From positions 13,380,501-13,444,500 of the forward strand of contig NC_053422.1 of NCBI RefSeq assembly GCF_016859285.1: DNA of 64,000 bases, in the 5' to 3' direction. Source of the DNA: Xiphias gladius (taxonomy: Eukaryota; Chordata; Actinopteri; Istiophoriformes; Xiphiidae). The position numbers were made by a program, and so were the translations under genes. This document shows, piece by piece, positions 13,501-23,527 of the stretch; the first letter of the stretch is position 1; each line of letters opens with the position of its first letter. Under the pieces are notes generated by a model. That model was not told the origin of the DNA, did not search any database, and saw only the letters and a list, made by a program, of their open reading frames with translations.

Positions 13501-13771
13501 TCGCTAACAACAGCCTCTACTGAAAATAAATCTCCAAGTGTTTAAGCAAAGTATCCAGCTGTTGGATTGTTTGTCTATGTACCTATGAATAAGTTCGTCT
13601 TCCTCAGCGTCTGGCTGCAGAATAATGGAATCACGGCTCGTGAGCAGGAATGTATGAATTCCTGGATGGTGGCTTGATTTTGCATCACGCCTGATGTAAC
13701 AGCTTAGTGCGCACTGGACCAGCTGAAAGAGCGGGACCTTGTCCTCGTACAGGAGCCAATCGAACTGAGAC
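5012..13771 (-). CDS. Large coiled-coil, His/Ser-rich protein, 5' end unresolved
   Basis: I do not recognise this gene by name. Eight minus-strand exons join in phase: 13583-13771, 13086-13346, 11359-12961, 9369-9397, 8438-8566, 7725-7755, 7358-7465 and 5012-5662. They give 999 residues ending at TGA 5012-5014. The first visible exon begins inside a codon and has no Met, so at least one upstream coding exon is missing. In order the protein has a folded-looking segment (SQFDWLLYEDKVPLFQLV, residues 1-18), a His run near 130-146, a Ser tract at about 211-226, a long polar disordered region rich in Ser, Gln, His and Pro, and a coiled coil at about 685-783 spread over four exons. The C-terminal part (VPCLIKDLLEKHFDS start) follows at 784. 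The 29-bp (9369-9397) and 31-bp (7725-7755) micro-exons restore phase exactly, which strongly supports the model. The architecture suggests a cytoskeletal, junctional or centrosomal scaffold, but that is inference only. The donor at 8437 (gtttgg) is weak. Confidence 0.82.
7335..7348 (+). promoter_or_regulatory. CTCF-like core motif (intronic)
   Basis: CCAGTAGATGGCAC fits the CTCF core consensus at every position. It sits just past the 3' side of the 7358-7465 exon of the coiled-coil gene. Motif evidence only. Confidence 0.35.
7470..7544. repeat. (CA)n microsatellite at a splice acceptor
   Basis: A CA/CG-mixed run followed by a pure CA tract. On the minus strand it is (GT)n leading directly into the acceptor gcgtgcag of the exon starting at 7465, so the usual polypyrimidine tract is replaced by GT repeats. 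Confidence 0.95.
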
Positions 13772-14946
13772 CTGTGGGACAGGATCTATAACAGGGTATA
13801 TTTAACCAACTGATATAACATGCTAAAGTGGGCTTTGCTTATATGTTTGTTCTGCCTCACGCTTCGACTTCATGTCTATATCTTATAATCTTGTGACTTT
13901 TTTTTTTTTTTTACTTTTTTTTCACCAGTATTGTTATTGATATACAAAAAGCATGTATGAGCATTAGCCAGAGATATTGAACTGCACGCAGCTTTCCCAT
14001 TGATTTTAGGAGGTTTCCTGCGACCATTCAGCTGAGGCCTATGTGATTACATTTACTAGGGGTGAGCTGTATGACAATATAGCATTGGAATGATATACAT
14101 TTGACAGCCATTCCTAATTATAATTACAGAGATTATAAAATACTGTTTTTATTGTGGCACATATCCCCTTTAATATTTCTGCTTGTATTAAATAATTGTT
14201 GGCAATGTTGTAAATCTGTGTGCTTGCTGAGACTTACTGATTTGGTCACACTGGACTTTTCAAAAATTCTACCATCGAAATATGATTAAGCACTTTGATT
14301 TGCCAGGTTATTAATTGGCCGGATGAGCCAAATCACTCTTCTTTATCAGGCTTTGTCATTAATACACAACTGTTTTTACAGGAAAATGACTTTATTGTGA
14401 TCAATATTGTGACGCACCCTTCACAGAAGACTGATGCAGCCGTCCTCTGAATTTCCATAAACTTCCCAATTATAATTACAATCGATTATTCTTCACAACT
14501 TCTAACACAGTCTATGAGTTACTCAATTCAAATTGAGAACAACCCCTTCATGACGACTTTGATTAGCAAGCAATTCGCACCAAGGTCTTGATCAGCCCAT
14601 AGAAGAAAAGGCCTTCTTTGTGGCGTGGTTATCACATGAAAGAGGATGCCTCTTTTTCAAATGTCTCTCTGGCATCGACTATATCCTGTCTAACGACCGT
14701 GAAAGAGAACAATTCATTGGGCCTGGGAGGGGCTGAAACTCATCCAGAGGACAACTCCCCACACCAAGGTGGCACCGATCGATGGCACAGAGTTATCATA
14801 AGTATAGTTACATAAGGGATGTTGCCCAGACTTGTTCGGTCTACTGTAATCAATGTTGAAAAACTGTTCTGCAAATGAAAACAAAAGGGAGGGATAGCAG
14901 ATTCCCGGCATCGGGAGAGACGTGTCAAATGGCACGTCTTTGCACT

Positions 14947-14960
14947 GCACCCCCTGCTGG
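14947..14960 (-). promoter_or_regulatory. CTCF-like motif, one mismatch
   Basis: The minus strand reads CCAGCAGGGGGTGC, one base away from the classic CCAGCAGGGGGCGC CTCF core. It may instead belong to a dispersed repeat, since the flanks look repeat-like. Confidence 0.35.
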
Positions 14961-15468
14961 TGAACAAAAGTAACTCCCATTCTTTCCTTGTAGTACTGGT
15001 AATTTTCCACTCTGTCCGAGCAATACTCTTTCTGGGCACCAGACGCTTCTGGATATTTCTAGTTTTATCACGTACCGTCTCCAGCCAGCTCTAGCAATGT
15101 AATAATGTATCAGTTAAGTTCATGTTTAAAGGGACATTAAAGCCTGCAGTACCATTATGAAGGCTTGTAAAAATGAGTCTGTAAGTACATGATGCCACAT
15201 GATACATATGTGGAAAAAAAATACTGCAAGCACCAGCAGTTTTTGCAACAACTATCAATCTACCAAAAAAGAAAAACGCGTTATTGAACATAGGGCATCC
15301 AAGTTAAAGGAGATGAGTTGGCTGTTTCCTATTGTTCGTCAATCACAAACAGCATATCATTGCAGTAAAGGGGAAGTAGATCCGGCGAGTTCAACCATAT
15401 TCTAGTTTGATCCGGTCTGTAGAACCGCGTTACACACAAGTAAAAATTAATCCGCGCAGCCGTTCCTG

Positions 15469-15476
15469 TGACGTCA
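15469..15476. promoter_or_regulatory. CRE palindrome TGACGTCA
   Basis: A perfect CREB/ATF palindrome in a locally CpG-containing segment (GCGCAGCCG just upstream). It could serve the minus-strand gene or an upstream malat1 start. Position and match are certain; function is inferred. Confidence 0.4.
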
Positions 15477-16510
15477 GCTGTTTTGACCGTTAGTTATGTC
15501 GGTACAATACATTGAAAATGAGTCTTATTATTGTAAGTTACTCCCCTGTTATGTGTTTCAGATATTTACATATATTGAATTCAATTACCCATCGTAACAG
15601 TATCACACATTCCCGTCTCGTTTGTCTTAGTAAGCTATTTCAAACGAGAGCCACACTTTGTGTATTACTACTCTGTTTAAGAGTACCTCAGTTACAATTT
15701 ATCTTCACATATTGTATTAATTTGTTAACCCCAATGTTTTGAACTGGACTCTAAAAGCACTATTTTCATACATAATCGTTATTTGTCGTGTGAAAACGGG
15801 ACTTCTTTCTCATCGGATGAATATCTCCTCTTGTCGTAGCCGAATCACCCGAACAGTATAAATTGCGCCAGTGACGCCGTACGAATCCACTCTGCATTGA
15901 TAGATTTCGGCGTGGTAGGAAGCGTGGCAGGCCGAACCGATCTCGGGTTTTTTTTTTTCCGCTTTTCTTTTCTTTTCTTTCCTTCGTTTTGATACTTCGA
16001 GATTCAATCGTTAGGAATGACGATATGTAGATTTGCTCAATCTAGCTATATAGCAAAGAAGGGTTTGAATTTATTGTCTTTTGATGAGTCAGTGAGCGTT
16101 AGGCCCTGCCTCGAGGGTAAACCTAGCTTAAATATCAAGATACGCATTGTACTCACGAGTGACGTTCTCAGTAATACTTTTTGTCATCAAGGTTTTTGTT
16201 TAATTAATACGCTTTAGCTGGCAGATGTCAAACAAAATTAACTTTGATCAACACTAAACCTTAAATTTTTCTTTTTTTGTCAACACTAATAAGCTATCGA
16301 GCTAGAGCTAACCAGGCTAAGTGAGTTAAATATAGACTAATTTTAATGGCAACATTTTCGGAACGTTAAGTAGCCTTTCTACCCAGGCAAGAGCTGAAAT
16401 AACGCTCTCAGGTGTCAATACAACCGGTAAACGCAATGTATTTTTGTGTGAAGGCTCGAAACCAGGTCAGTGTTTTTCATGTTTGCGAGGACAGTTGGCT
16501 CAAGATGGGA

Positions 16511-16660
16511 GCCGTGACGTAGCAGCTTATAGATGTCACCTATTGGTTGATTTGAACAACGCGCTTACGTTGCCGACTTTTTTCCCTGTTGTGACGTAAC
16601 GGCACAGCGATGGAAAGGGAGTGGTCAGGATTTTACCTGCAGCCAGGCCGACAATGGCCG
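16511..16660 (+). promoter_or_regulatory. Candidate malat1 promoter
   Basis: Within 150 bases there are two GTGACGTA half-CRE motifs (about 16514-16521 and 16591-16598), an inverted CCAAT box (ATTGG at 16542-16546), and a GC-richer segment with AATGGCCGC (YY1-like) near 16650. This combination is typical of a TATA-less, constitutive promoter. It lies where the long non-coding stretch begins. The exact start site cannot be read from sequence. Confidence 0.45.
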
Positions 16661-17840
16661 CAAGGCGACCGCAAGTATTCGTTTTGTTGTAGTTAAAAAA
16701 AAAAAAAAAAAAAACTGATTGTATGAAGAAACTTAGAATGTGTGTGTATATATAATCGTCGTTTAATTGTACACTGCTGTAAACAATGAGATTTTCACTA
16801 AAATAAAAAAGCAGAGAAGTGAGACACTAAGGTTAAGGCAAGAGTCGAAGGACTTTTTTGCAATCTCGCACAGAATAGAAAGATTGAAATGATACTGAAT
16901 TCGAGTCAATAGCAGAAGGAAGTTAGCCAGGGGGAGAAGGGAGGCGCTGACTGGGGTTATAGCAAGAGAAGACTGACTGCCGTAAAGAAGTCTCGCTCAG
17001 TATAAAAAGTTAGGCTACTGAAGCCAACTAATAGCAGACGTAAAAGCAGATTTATAGACAGCCTCTGAAGATTCATCCATAGAGCAGTTATGCTATGAAT
17101 AGCTAGAGGATTAACGCCAGAAACACGAAAGCTATTGGCGCATTAAAATAGGTACACCATATCTGATATCATTGGATAACTTTTCTGGACTGAAGCACCA
17201 GAGACTAAATAGAGCCAAGACAGACGAGGACAAATAATGAAAACTGAGTCTGTTAAACAAACCAACCAACCGCCCAATTATTTCAACAACAAATTTGCTT
17301 GTTTGGAAACCAAAGAAGTAATCAAGACAATCAGTGTTTTTGTAGATATTGGTAGAAATGGTAGATGAGACTCTGGCCTCAGTCTCGAGTCTATGCAATT
17401 GTTTAGGTAAGCATCTTGAAATGCAATTTTTTAAAATATTTTTATTTTTTGTCTTGATTTGCACTTTTTTTTGTCATTACATCATTACAAGTTTGTCTTG
17501 AAAGTAATGATTTAGTTTCAAGCGACTATACTTGACCAAAGAAATAAAAGGAAAACTTTTTTTTTAAGTATCTCGGAAGGACTCGAAGATTATATTACTA
17601 GAGCTCTAGCTGTAGGTCAAGGAATCACAGGCTGAGATGCTTCAATATGGACTTTTATAAGTTGTCAACTTTTTTCTAAATTGATTAGAGAAGAGAGAAG
17701 ATTTTTCTTTTCTTTTCTTTTTTTTTTCCGGGGGAAAATGGACTGAGTTATGGAATGACCATAGTTATTGTGAGGAAGAATGGACTTAGTTATTAGAGGA
17801 AGATCGCAGGACCAGCGTGGAACAAGGCCGTGGGACACGG

Positions 17841-17928
17841 GGAGGACCAGAGTGGAGCCAGGCAGGACAGGACCAGAGGGCGTGGGAGGACCAGAATGGT
17901 GCCAGGCAGGACAGGACCAGAGGGCATG
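17841..17928 (+). repeat. 44-bp tandem duplication inside malat1
   Basis: Two copies, 17841-17884 and 17885-17928, both starting GGAGGACCAGA and containing GCCAGGCAGGACAGGACCAG. They differ at only a few positions. The GC- and purine-rich unit explains the overlapping open frames in this part, which are not genes. Confidence 0.9.
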
Positions 17929-20900
17929 GAGGAAAGAGCAGAGGGGGCCCAAAAGAGCAGGAAGCAGCAGAAGCAGCTGTCGGCGAGTGTACACCAGAGG
18001 GAGCCAGAGGCGCAGGGCAGGGTAGCGGCAAAGTGGCCATCGCTGAAGCAGCAGCAGCAGCAGGTCCAGAGCAAGCCAGCCAGTGGTGAAAGGGTGGGAC
18101 AGGGTGCACAAATGTCTTCTAGCGTCACAAGTTTAAAGCGAGGCGTTGGTTTGTATATCGGGTAGAGGTATCTACGTAACATTCCCAGGAATCTAGTTTT
18201 TTTTAAAACTACTTTCTAGAAACAATTGTTTTAGAACACAATTTCTCGCACAGCTCTCTCTTCCTCTTTTCAGGCAAGCCGTGTAAATCGTTTTGTACCG
18301 TGGTCAACACTCCTGTTGTGCGCTGACATGTGTGGTGGTGTCTGCTGTGATGAATGCCTTGCTAGTGTGCTGGCGAGAGGAACATCTTATCGGACTTCTC
18401 GACCCCCCTGCGATCGGAAGTAGTTACCCCACCCGGAGAGAGAGGCAGTCCCATATTTTTCAATAGGTCTTCCCCAGAGAAGTTTTCAGCATTGGAGTGT
18501 GAGAGTGGATGGTCTCCTGTGCAGCCGATTTGGTGTGTGTATACAACAACCCTTCAGTGCTTCAGCAGCAGCACCCCCTTGGTACAGATCAGCTACGTCT
18601 ACCTCTTAACCCAGCAGTGAGTTAATGCATGAAATGTACATGTGGGTGTAACTATCCTGTACATTGAATCATCATTACCTATGCTGTATGGTTCAGTAAT
18701 TTTTCATTCAAAAGAAAAATTGTATTTAAATAGTAGTTGATCTTAGCTGGTGAAGATTTTGGGTTAAGGGGAGGGGGTTATTTAAAACGTGTTTCGAGTT
18801 CTTCTTTTCACAGGCCTGGCCCCCTAAAGCTGATCATCGAAAGAATTCCCCTGCGCTAGCCGCTTGGTACGAGTTGAGCTCATCTTATTTACTATAGTGC
18901 TATGGATCGGGATAATGTGCATCCACGTCGCTTTAAAGAGATGTAGGAAGGTATTTGGTATGGTTCAACAAATTCATTAGATTCTTTATTCTACACTATT
19001 TGGAACGTGTTGTAAATGGGATATCATGCACATCTTTTGGGTTAGGGGAGGGTGGGTTGTGGGGCCTTAATCAGTCTCTTCCTAGACTTCACAGCTCCAT
19101 GTTATCCAACGCAAAGTGGCTTGAATAGGAAACGCCCAGGTGCACCCAACAAGATTCAAGTGGACACTTTGCTTCGCAGGATAGCAACATCAAAATTAGT
19201 CTCCTGATGTAGCGTGAAGTTCTGTTTTCCCAGGGAGTGCGGTAACAAGTTTCTTTACTTGAAGTCATTGTAATACTGTACAGGCTTCAATTTGCTTTGT
19301 GGGGTTTGGAGGCTGTGTATTTGTGACTCTTGCAGATTAAGTTATATGGCCCACCCTTCAAAAATCTACATTCAAGTCCACATCTACAGTTCATAAGGAA
19401 GGAATCCCTCGCGTTCAGGCCTGCGGTATTTAAATGCTTCTTCTGGAAAATACTTTCCATCTTTGAATTGTATCAATAGAGTTGTCCCTATTAAGGCAGT
19501 TGTACTCCTGATTACTGTAATTCCAGTGATTGTCTTTTTGTAGCTTTGCAGTTTGGTGCTGCTTCATTGTATTTGGGGAGGGGTATTGTGGGGGAGAGGC
19601 TTTTTCCTTCTGCATTTTTCAGTGTGCTGTGACCTGTGCGCTTTCCAATACCCGAGACCATCAGGAACTCTCCTAACTCATTGTATGTACAGGTTTCCTT
19701 GCGCATCGAGCATCACGTAAGGTCACTAAATGTGTTCACATTTCTCTTAACATTCATTGTCTGGCTAGATGCCTCCATTGCAATTCCTTTGCAATTAGTT
19801 ACTATGCCTTGTATTGACAATACAATGAGTGAACTATCTGTAAAGGATTTTCTTATTGCATAATAAATGCATAGCTTGTTGTGATTGAATACAGTTTTGG
19901 TATGCATTTGTTCTTTTTTGGGGGCTTGTGTGGGGGAGCTTTTCTTGTGCTTTTTCAGGTATGACTAAAGCTTGGAGCTTTGTAGAGCACGGATGTGACC
20001 TGGGTTCGAATGACATCCTTTTCAAAGTGGAAATTGAAGGCAGATAAGTTGAATCCATCAAATATTGATGTTGGAAAACAGAAAACTCTCAACCCTAATG
20101 GGGGTCCCTTATCTTGAATGGGCTCAACTGCCCCTATTTTCGAAATGAAAGCAACTTGCTATACTTGACTGTAGAAATAGCACTGCTGTGCTTTCTTAAC
20201 AAGTCTCTTGTGATAACGGGAAGATTTGATGGACCTTCATTGATTCTGACGTTATCTGCAGTAAAGCATTTGGGTAAGGATAACAATAGTCAGTTCTACG
20301 ATACTGTGGGGGGGGGCGGGCCTAGGGGTGTTTCTTGTCTGCCTCTTGTCTGATCTTACAGAACAGTCCAAAGGAAGAATGCAGTCTACCTAGGACAACA
20401 CAGGAATCATCCTGCCCTTTGAAATCGACCTTCACGCAGTTTGAACAAATGGAGTCAGGTTGTTTTCTGGTGAATATAGATTGGAACAATTAGCCCTCAG
20501 CTACTAGCCCTTGCGCAACTGTGCACGTGGCAGGTTGGTCCCATTAAATTACTTGGAATCGCGCGACTGTGCGAAGTTGTCAAAATTTATGTAGCTGAGG
20601 AAAGCTGTGCATGGTACAGCTTTAATTGGGTCTGAAATGCAGCGCAAATGTGTTGCTGTAATTGAAATTGTGCATTGGGTTTGGTTGGGCGTATCCCTAC
20701 ACTTCTTTTCACAGAAATCAGAGTGCAAGACTGGTTCAAGCACGAGTGAAGTCCTCTAACCTGGAACTTGTAGTAAGATGTTGGCTTAACTTGTCAAATT
20801 AATCTTCTGCAATGTTTTAGTTGAAAACATGACATCTTGGAACTGGCTTTATGTTAACCTCAAATCATCAGTAACAACAATGCTTTACTAGCATATTCCT

Positions 20901-22149
20901 CTTTGGCCATGGGGCCCTATTGCTTTGCATTTTAAACCATAAGATGAGTAGAACTCGAATCTTTGAGTATTGTGTGGTGGGTGTGTTGTGTAGATCACTC
21001 TTTGTTTCAGATCATTCTCGTCTGTCCACTCCGATCTCGCCTGCCTCTGAATGCAAAGCCATCTGTGGAAGCTGTCAGCAAATGAGTGTGGCCCCTGAAT
21101 GAAGTACCAAACCCCTGTGCGCTTGAGCTTAAATCTGAACCCTTGACGTCCTTCGCAGAAGCCCCGCTATCTGTGTGTCTGTGTGCCTTTTCTCTTTTTC
21201 CCTTTGGTTTCTCAGGTCAAATTGCCTAAAAATTGTCTTTTATTTGTCATCTGGGATGGCCTAACCTGTGATGGAGCACTGAGAATCCAGTCACATTAAG
21301 ATCAAGAGCTGCAAGCTTGTCTCGCTAATACTGCATCACTTCAGTCTCATGGGTGCTAAGTTAAGTAATTTCGGTTCCCTTGATTTTTTTTCTTTAACTT
21401 ACCATGGCTTAAATGTGTAACTCAACATGTTGCATGCACATCAGCTCTGCATAACATTTTAATCGTAATACACAACATAATACTCACAAAGTCGTCAAAC
21501 ATTGCAGTAGTATTCGGTAAGGGGTTTTCTTTGGGGGGGCAACACTTCTCTCTCTTCTTTCAGATTTCTCGTTCAGCTTAACTTGGTACTGAGCCAGGCG
21601 ACTTAAACTTCTACAGGGAGTCATGCTTCAGAGTCATGGGATGTCTTGGTACAGCAAGCCTCTAGGGTACAATCTTAATTTCTTTGAAGAATCGAACATC
21701 ACCGAGGAAGAATAGCTGTGGTAAATGCTGCTATGCCATTCGCGTTAAACAAGAACCATATTGACATAATTTGTCATTGGATGAGTATTGGGAATTCAGT
21801 GTGGGGTTTGTTTTTTTTGGGTGGGTGGGGGGGCAGGCTTAAATTGTCTGTCTTCTTTCCATTACAGCTGTAAACATGGCAAGAAAGCCATCACAGATTG
21901 TTTGACCTCCGATTCCTGCCGAATTTCAAAGGGGACATGGCTTTTGAGTATCACCAGGGATGCTGGTATCGTGGCTTTGTTAATTTGGATAAAGGATATC
22001 GTGGAATAAGTCATATACCAATGCAGTGTTGCTGTGGGGAATGCTGGGGATTGGGGAAACCAGTTGTCTTTTTCTTCTAGTTTCAGCCTCGTGACCAAGA
22101 GAAATCCCCATGTGGTGACAGGATAATATAGCAGCCAGGTGTTTAGGGG

Positions 22150-22237
22150 TTTTCTTTTCCTGGAGGAACAAACTATTGGTTTTGTTCCTCCAGGTTTTGC
22201 TTTTGCCCTTTATTGCAGCAACTACAAAAAAGCAAAA
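22150..22237 (+). ncRNA. malat1: malat1 triple-helix stability element (ENE plus A-rich tract)
   Basis: U-rich motif 1 (TTTTCTTTT, 22150-22158) is followed by a perfect 14-bp stem, 22159-22172 with 22181-22194, around an 8-base loop. U-rich motif 2 (TTTTGCTTTT, 22195-22204) and then the A-rich tract AAAAAAGCAAAA (22226-22237) follow. Both U-rich motifs and the A-rich tract match my knowledge of the human MALAT1 element base for base, including the interrupting C-G-C positions that form the C-G doublet. In the known structure the A-rich 3' end pairs into the U-rich loop as a U-A-U triple helix and blocks decay. Order, spacing and the cleavage-adjacent position are all as expected. Confidence 0.95.
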
Positions 22238-22296
22238 GACTCCGGTGGTGGCACTCCCAACGTTGTCGGGACAGGGTTCAATTCCCTGCGGTGTCT
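22238..22296 (+). ncRNA. mascRNA, tRNA-like RNA from malat1
   Basis: Begins GACTCCGGTGGTGGCACTCC directly after the A-rich tract, at the position RNase P cuts in mammals. The acceptor stem GACTCCG/CGGTGTC (22238-22244 with 22289-22295) pairs at six of seven positions, with a U-U mismatch at position 4. The T-arm CAGGG-TTCAATT-CCCTG (22272-22288) is perfect and contains a consensus B box. A short middle arm (TCCC/GGGA) replaces a normal anticodon arm, and the D-arm is reduced, as in mammalian mascRNA. It is trimmed at the 3' end by RNase Z in mammals, then given CCA and exported to the cytoplasm. The reduced arms argue against an ordinary tRNA. Confidence 0.95.
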
Positions 22297-22359
22297 TGCT
22301 TCTTTGGTGTGCTGTCTGGGTGGAAACTTGTACAACAGTTTTGTAATGTGCAAATGGTT

Positions 22360-22365
22360 AATAAA
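22360..22365 (+). terminator. Poly(A) signal just past mascRNA
   Basis: AATAAA 64 bases after mascRNA. Mammalian MALAT1 also has a poly(A) signal just beyond mascRNA that is used by a minority of transcripts. Another AATAAA near 22879 could end a longer precursor. Confidence 0.5.
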
Positions 22366-22369
22366 ACTC

Positions 22370-23527
22370 CTTTTTACTTCGATTCAGTTTCATCTTTCAA
22401 ATGTGAGAATTCCTTTTCCTCTGGAGGCAAAGAGGTATGGCATTTGGTAAATACTGATTTACTTATGATTGTCACATAATGGCAAATGCATTGTCATAAA
22501 GCAAAATATTGAGAGAATGGTAATTCATATGAAGAGCAGGGAATTGAAGACGAGGTGGTATCAAAGATACTGTCTGCAGGCCTCAGCACAAATTTATTTT
22601 ATTTTTTTTTAAAGCTGTAGAAGATGACTTAAAATTTCATTTACAAAGGTCTCGAATGTTTCTTCTTGCCTTTAGACTAAAAGAACCTGGAGATACTGTT
22701 GGGAGACAAATGCCTGTAGACTACATGGCTGACTGGACTGTACAGTGTAATTATTGTGTGAAGTTGCAAGTGTCTATTTTAACACAAATGAATTATTTTG
22801 CACTTAGGTGACCCCTCTGTCAATTTTCTGCCATGAAGTGGGTATGGGTCACATTAGATATTTAATTATATCACCAGAAATAAAAGGTTTTGAAAAACTT
22901 ACTGTACATTTATTTTGTATATTTGTATGTAATATATATTTTCTGATTGTCTTTGACCAGTATGACCATTAAAAATGTATTGAATTGCATTGTGTGGGTT
23001 TTTTCTTTTTTTTTCTGTCAAATTTGCTAACATGAGTTTTAAAGGAACCTGTTTAGAGAGGATAGGAGCCAATAATGTCCAGTACAGTGGTGTATTTTAA
23101 ATAAGCAAATTTTGCAGAACATTATGTACAAGTGGGTGACATATGAAAGGAATAAAAAAAGGTCAAGACACCAGATCAGCTTCAATACAACTGCATTTAG
23201 ACAGGTAAGAATGTCCTTTGTAACCCATCTGTGTTTGTAAAAGTCAAACAGTACATGGTGTGAGATGCAAACAAGATGTTTTAAGCTGAAATACAAAAAC
23301 CCCTAAAGGGGAACTTATTTCCATAGCAGTGTCTTGGTGTGCCAACAGCCTTCACTTACCGAACAAAGTCATATTTGACATGTTATCTTGTATCTTAACA
23401 TCTGAAATTACTACTATATATTAATATACTGTATTAACATATTAAACTGAACAGCAGTTAAAATGCATGGAATTTAAATAAATATATCACAAGAACACAC
23501 AAACCTAAAAAGTGATCATCTTAACAT
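22370..23527. other. AT-rich flank downstream of malat1, no gene seen
   Basis: It resembles a 3' flank or alternative malat1 precursor tail: AATAAA near 22879 and ATTAAAA near 22970. No exon or RNA structure recognised. Confidence 0.5.

Larger units (their letters stand above)
13772..16510. other. Divergent intergenic region between coiled-coil gene and malat1
   Basis: This stretch should hold the missing first exon(s) of the coiled-coil gene and shared upstream sequence of malat1. I found no exon that closes the reading frame convincingly. The segment 14714-15100 has open frames and an inverted repeat (AGACGTG/CACGTCT near 14920-14942), and looks more like an interspersed repeat than an exon. 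A CTCF-like motif and a full CRE palindrome inside are listed separately. A C/T-rich run lies at 15950-15985. Confidence 0.45.
16620..22296 (+). ncRNA. malat1: malat1 long non-coding RNA (unspliced; 5' end approximate)
   Basis: About 5.7 kb with no credible protein frame, ending in the complete MALAT1 3' signature at 22150-22296 (triplex elements then mascRNA). The next clearly coding gene on the same strand is scyl1, as in mammals. MALAT1 is a nuclear-speckle RNA transcribed by RNA polymerase II. RNase P cuts its 3' end immediately before the tRNA-like mascRNA, and a blunt triple helix protects the new end in place of a poly(A) tail. Here the body carries many polypyrimidine-AG motifs, several G-rich stretches and a 44-bp tandem duplication near its 5' end. 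Identity rests on the 3' end and synteny. The 5' end is inferred from the promoter-like cluster at 16.5-16.66 kb and could lie further upstream, for example near 15.5 kb. Confidence 0.85.

Noticed and set aside
14714-15039. Minus-strand frames of about 98 codons considered as the missing first exon of the coiled-coil gene
   Set aside because: No donor in the needed phase follows them and the sequence looks like a dispersed repeat with an inverted repeat and a CTCF-like core.
17665-18165. Overlapping long open frames on both strands (up to 148 codons) within malat1
   Set aside because: They come from a GC- and purine-rich tandem duplication, have low-complexity Gly/Gln/Pro content, no consistent frame between repeat copies, and lie inside a lncRNA.
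20000-20020. GGGTTCGAATGAC, a tRNA B-box-like match inside malat1
   Set aside because: No T-stem pairing and no tRNA arms around it.
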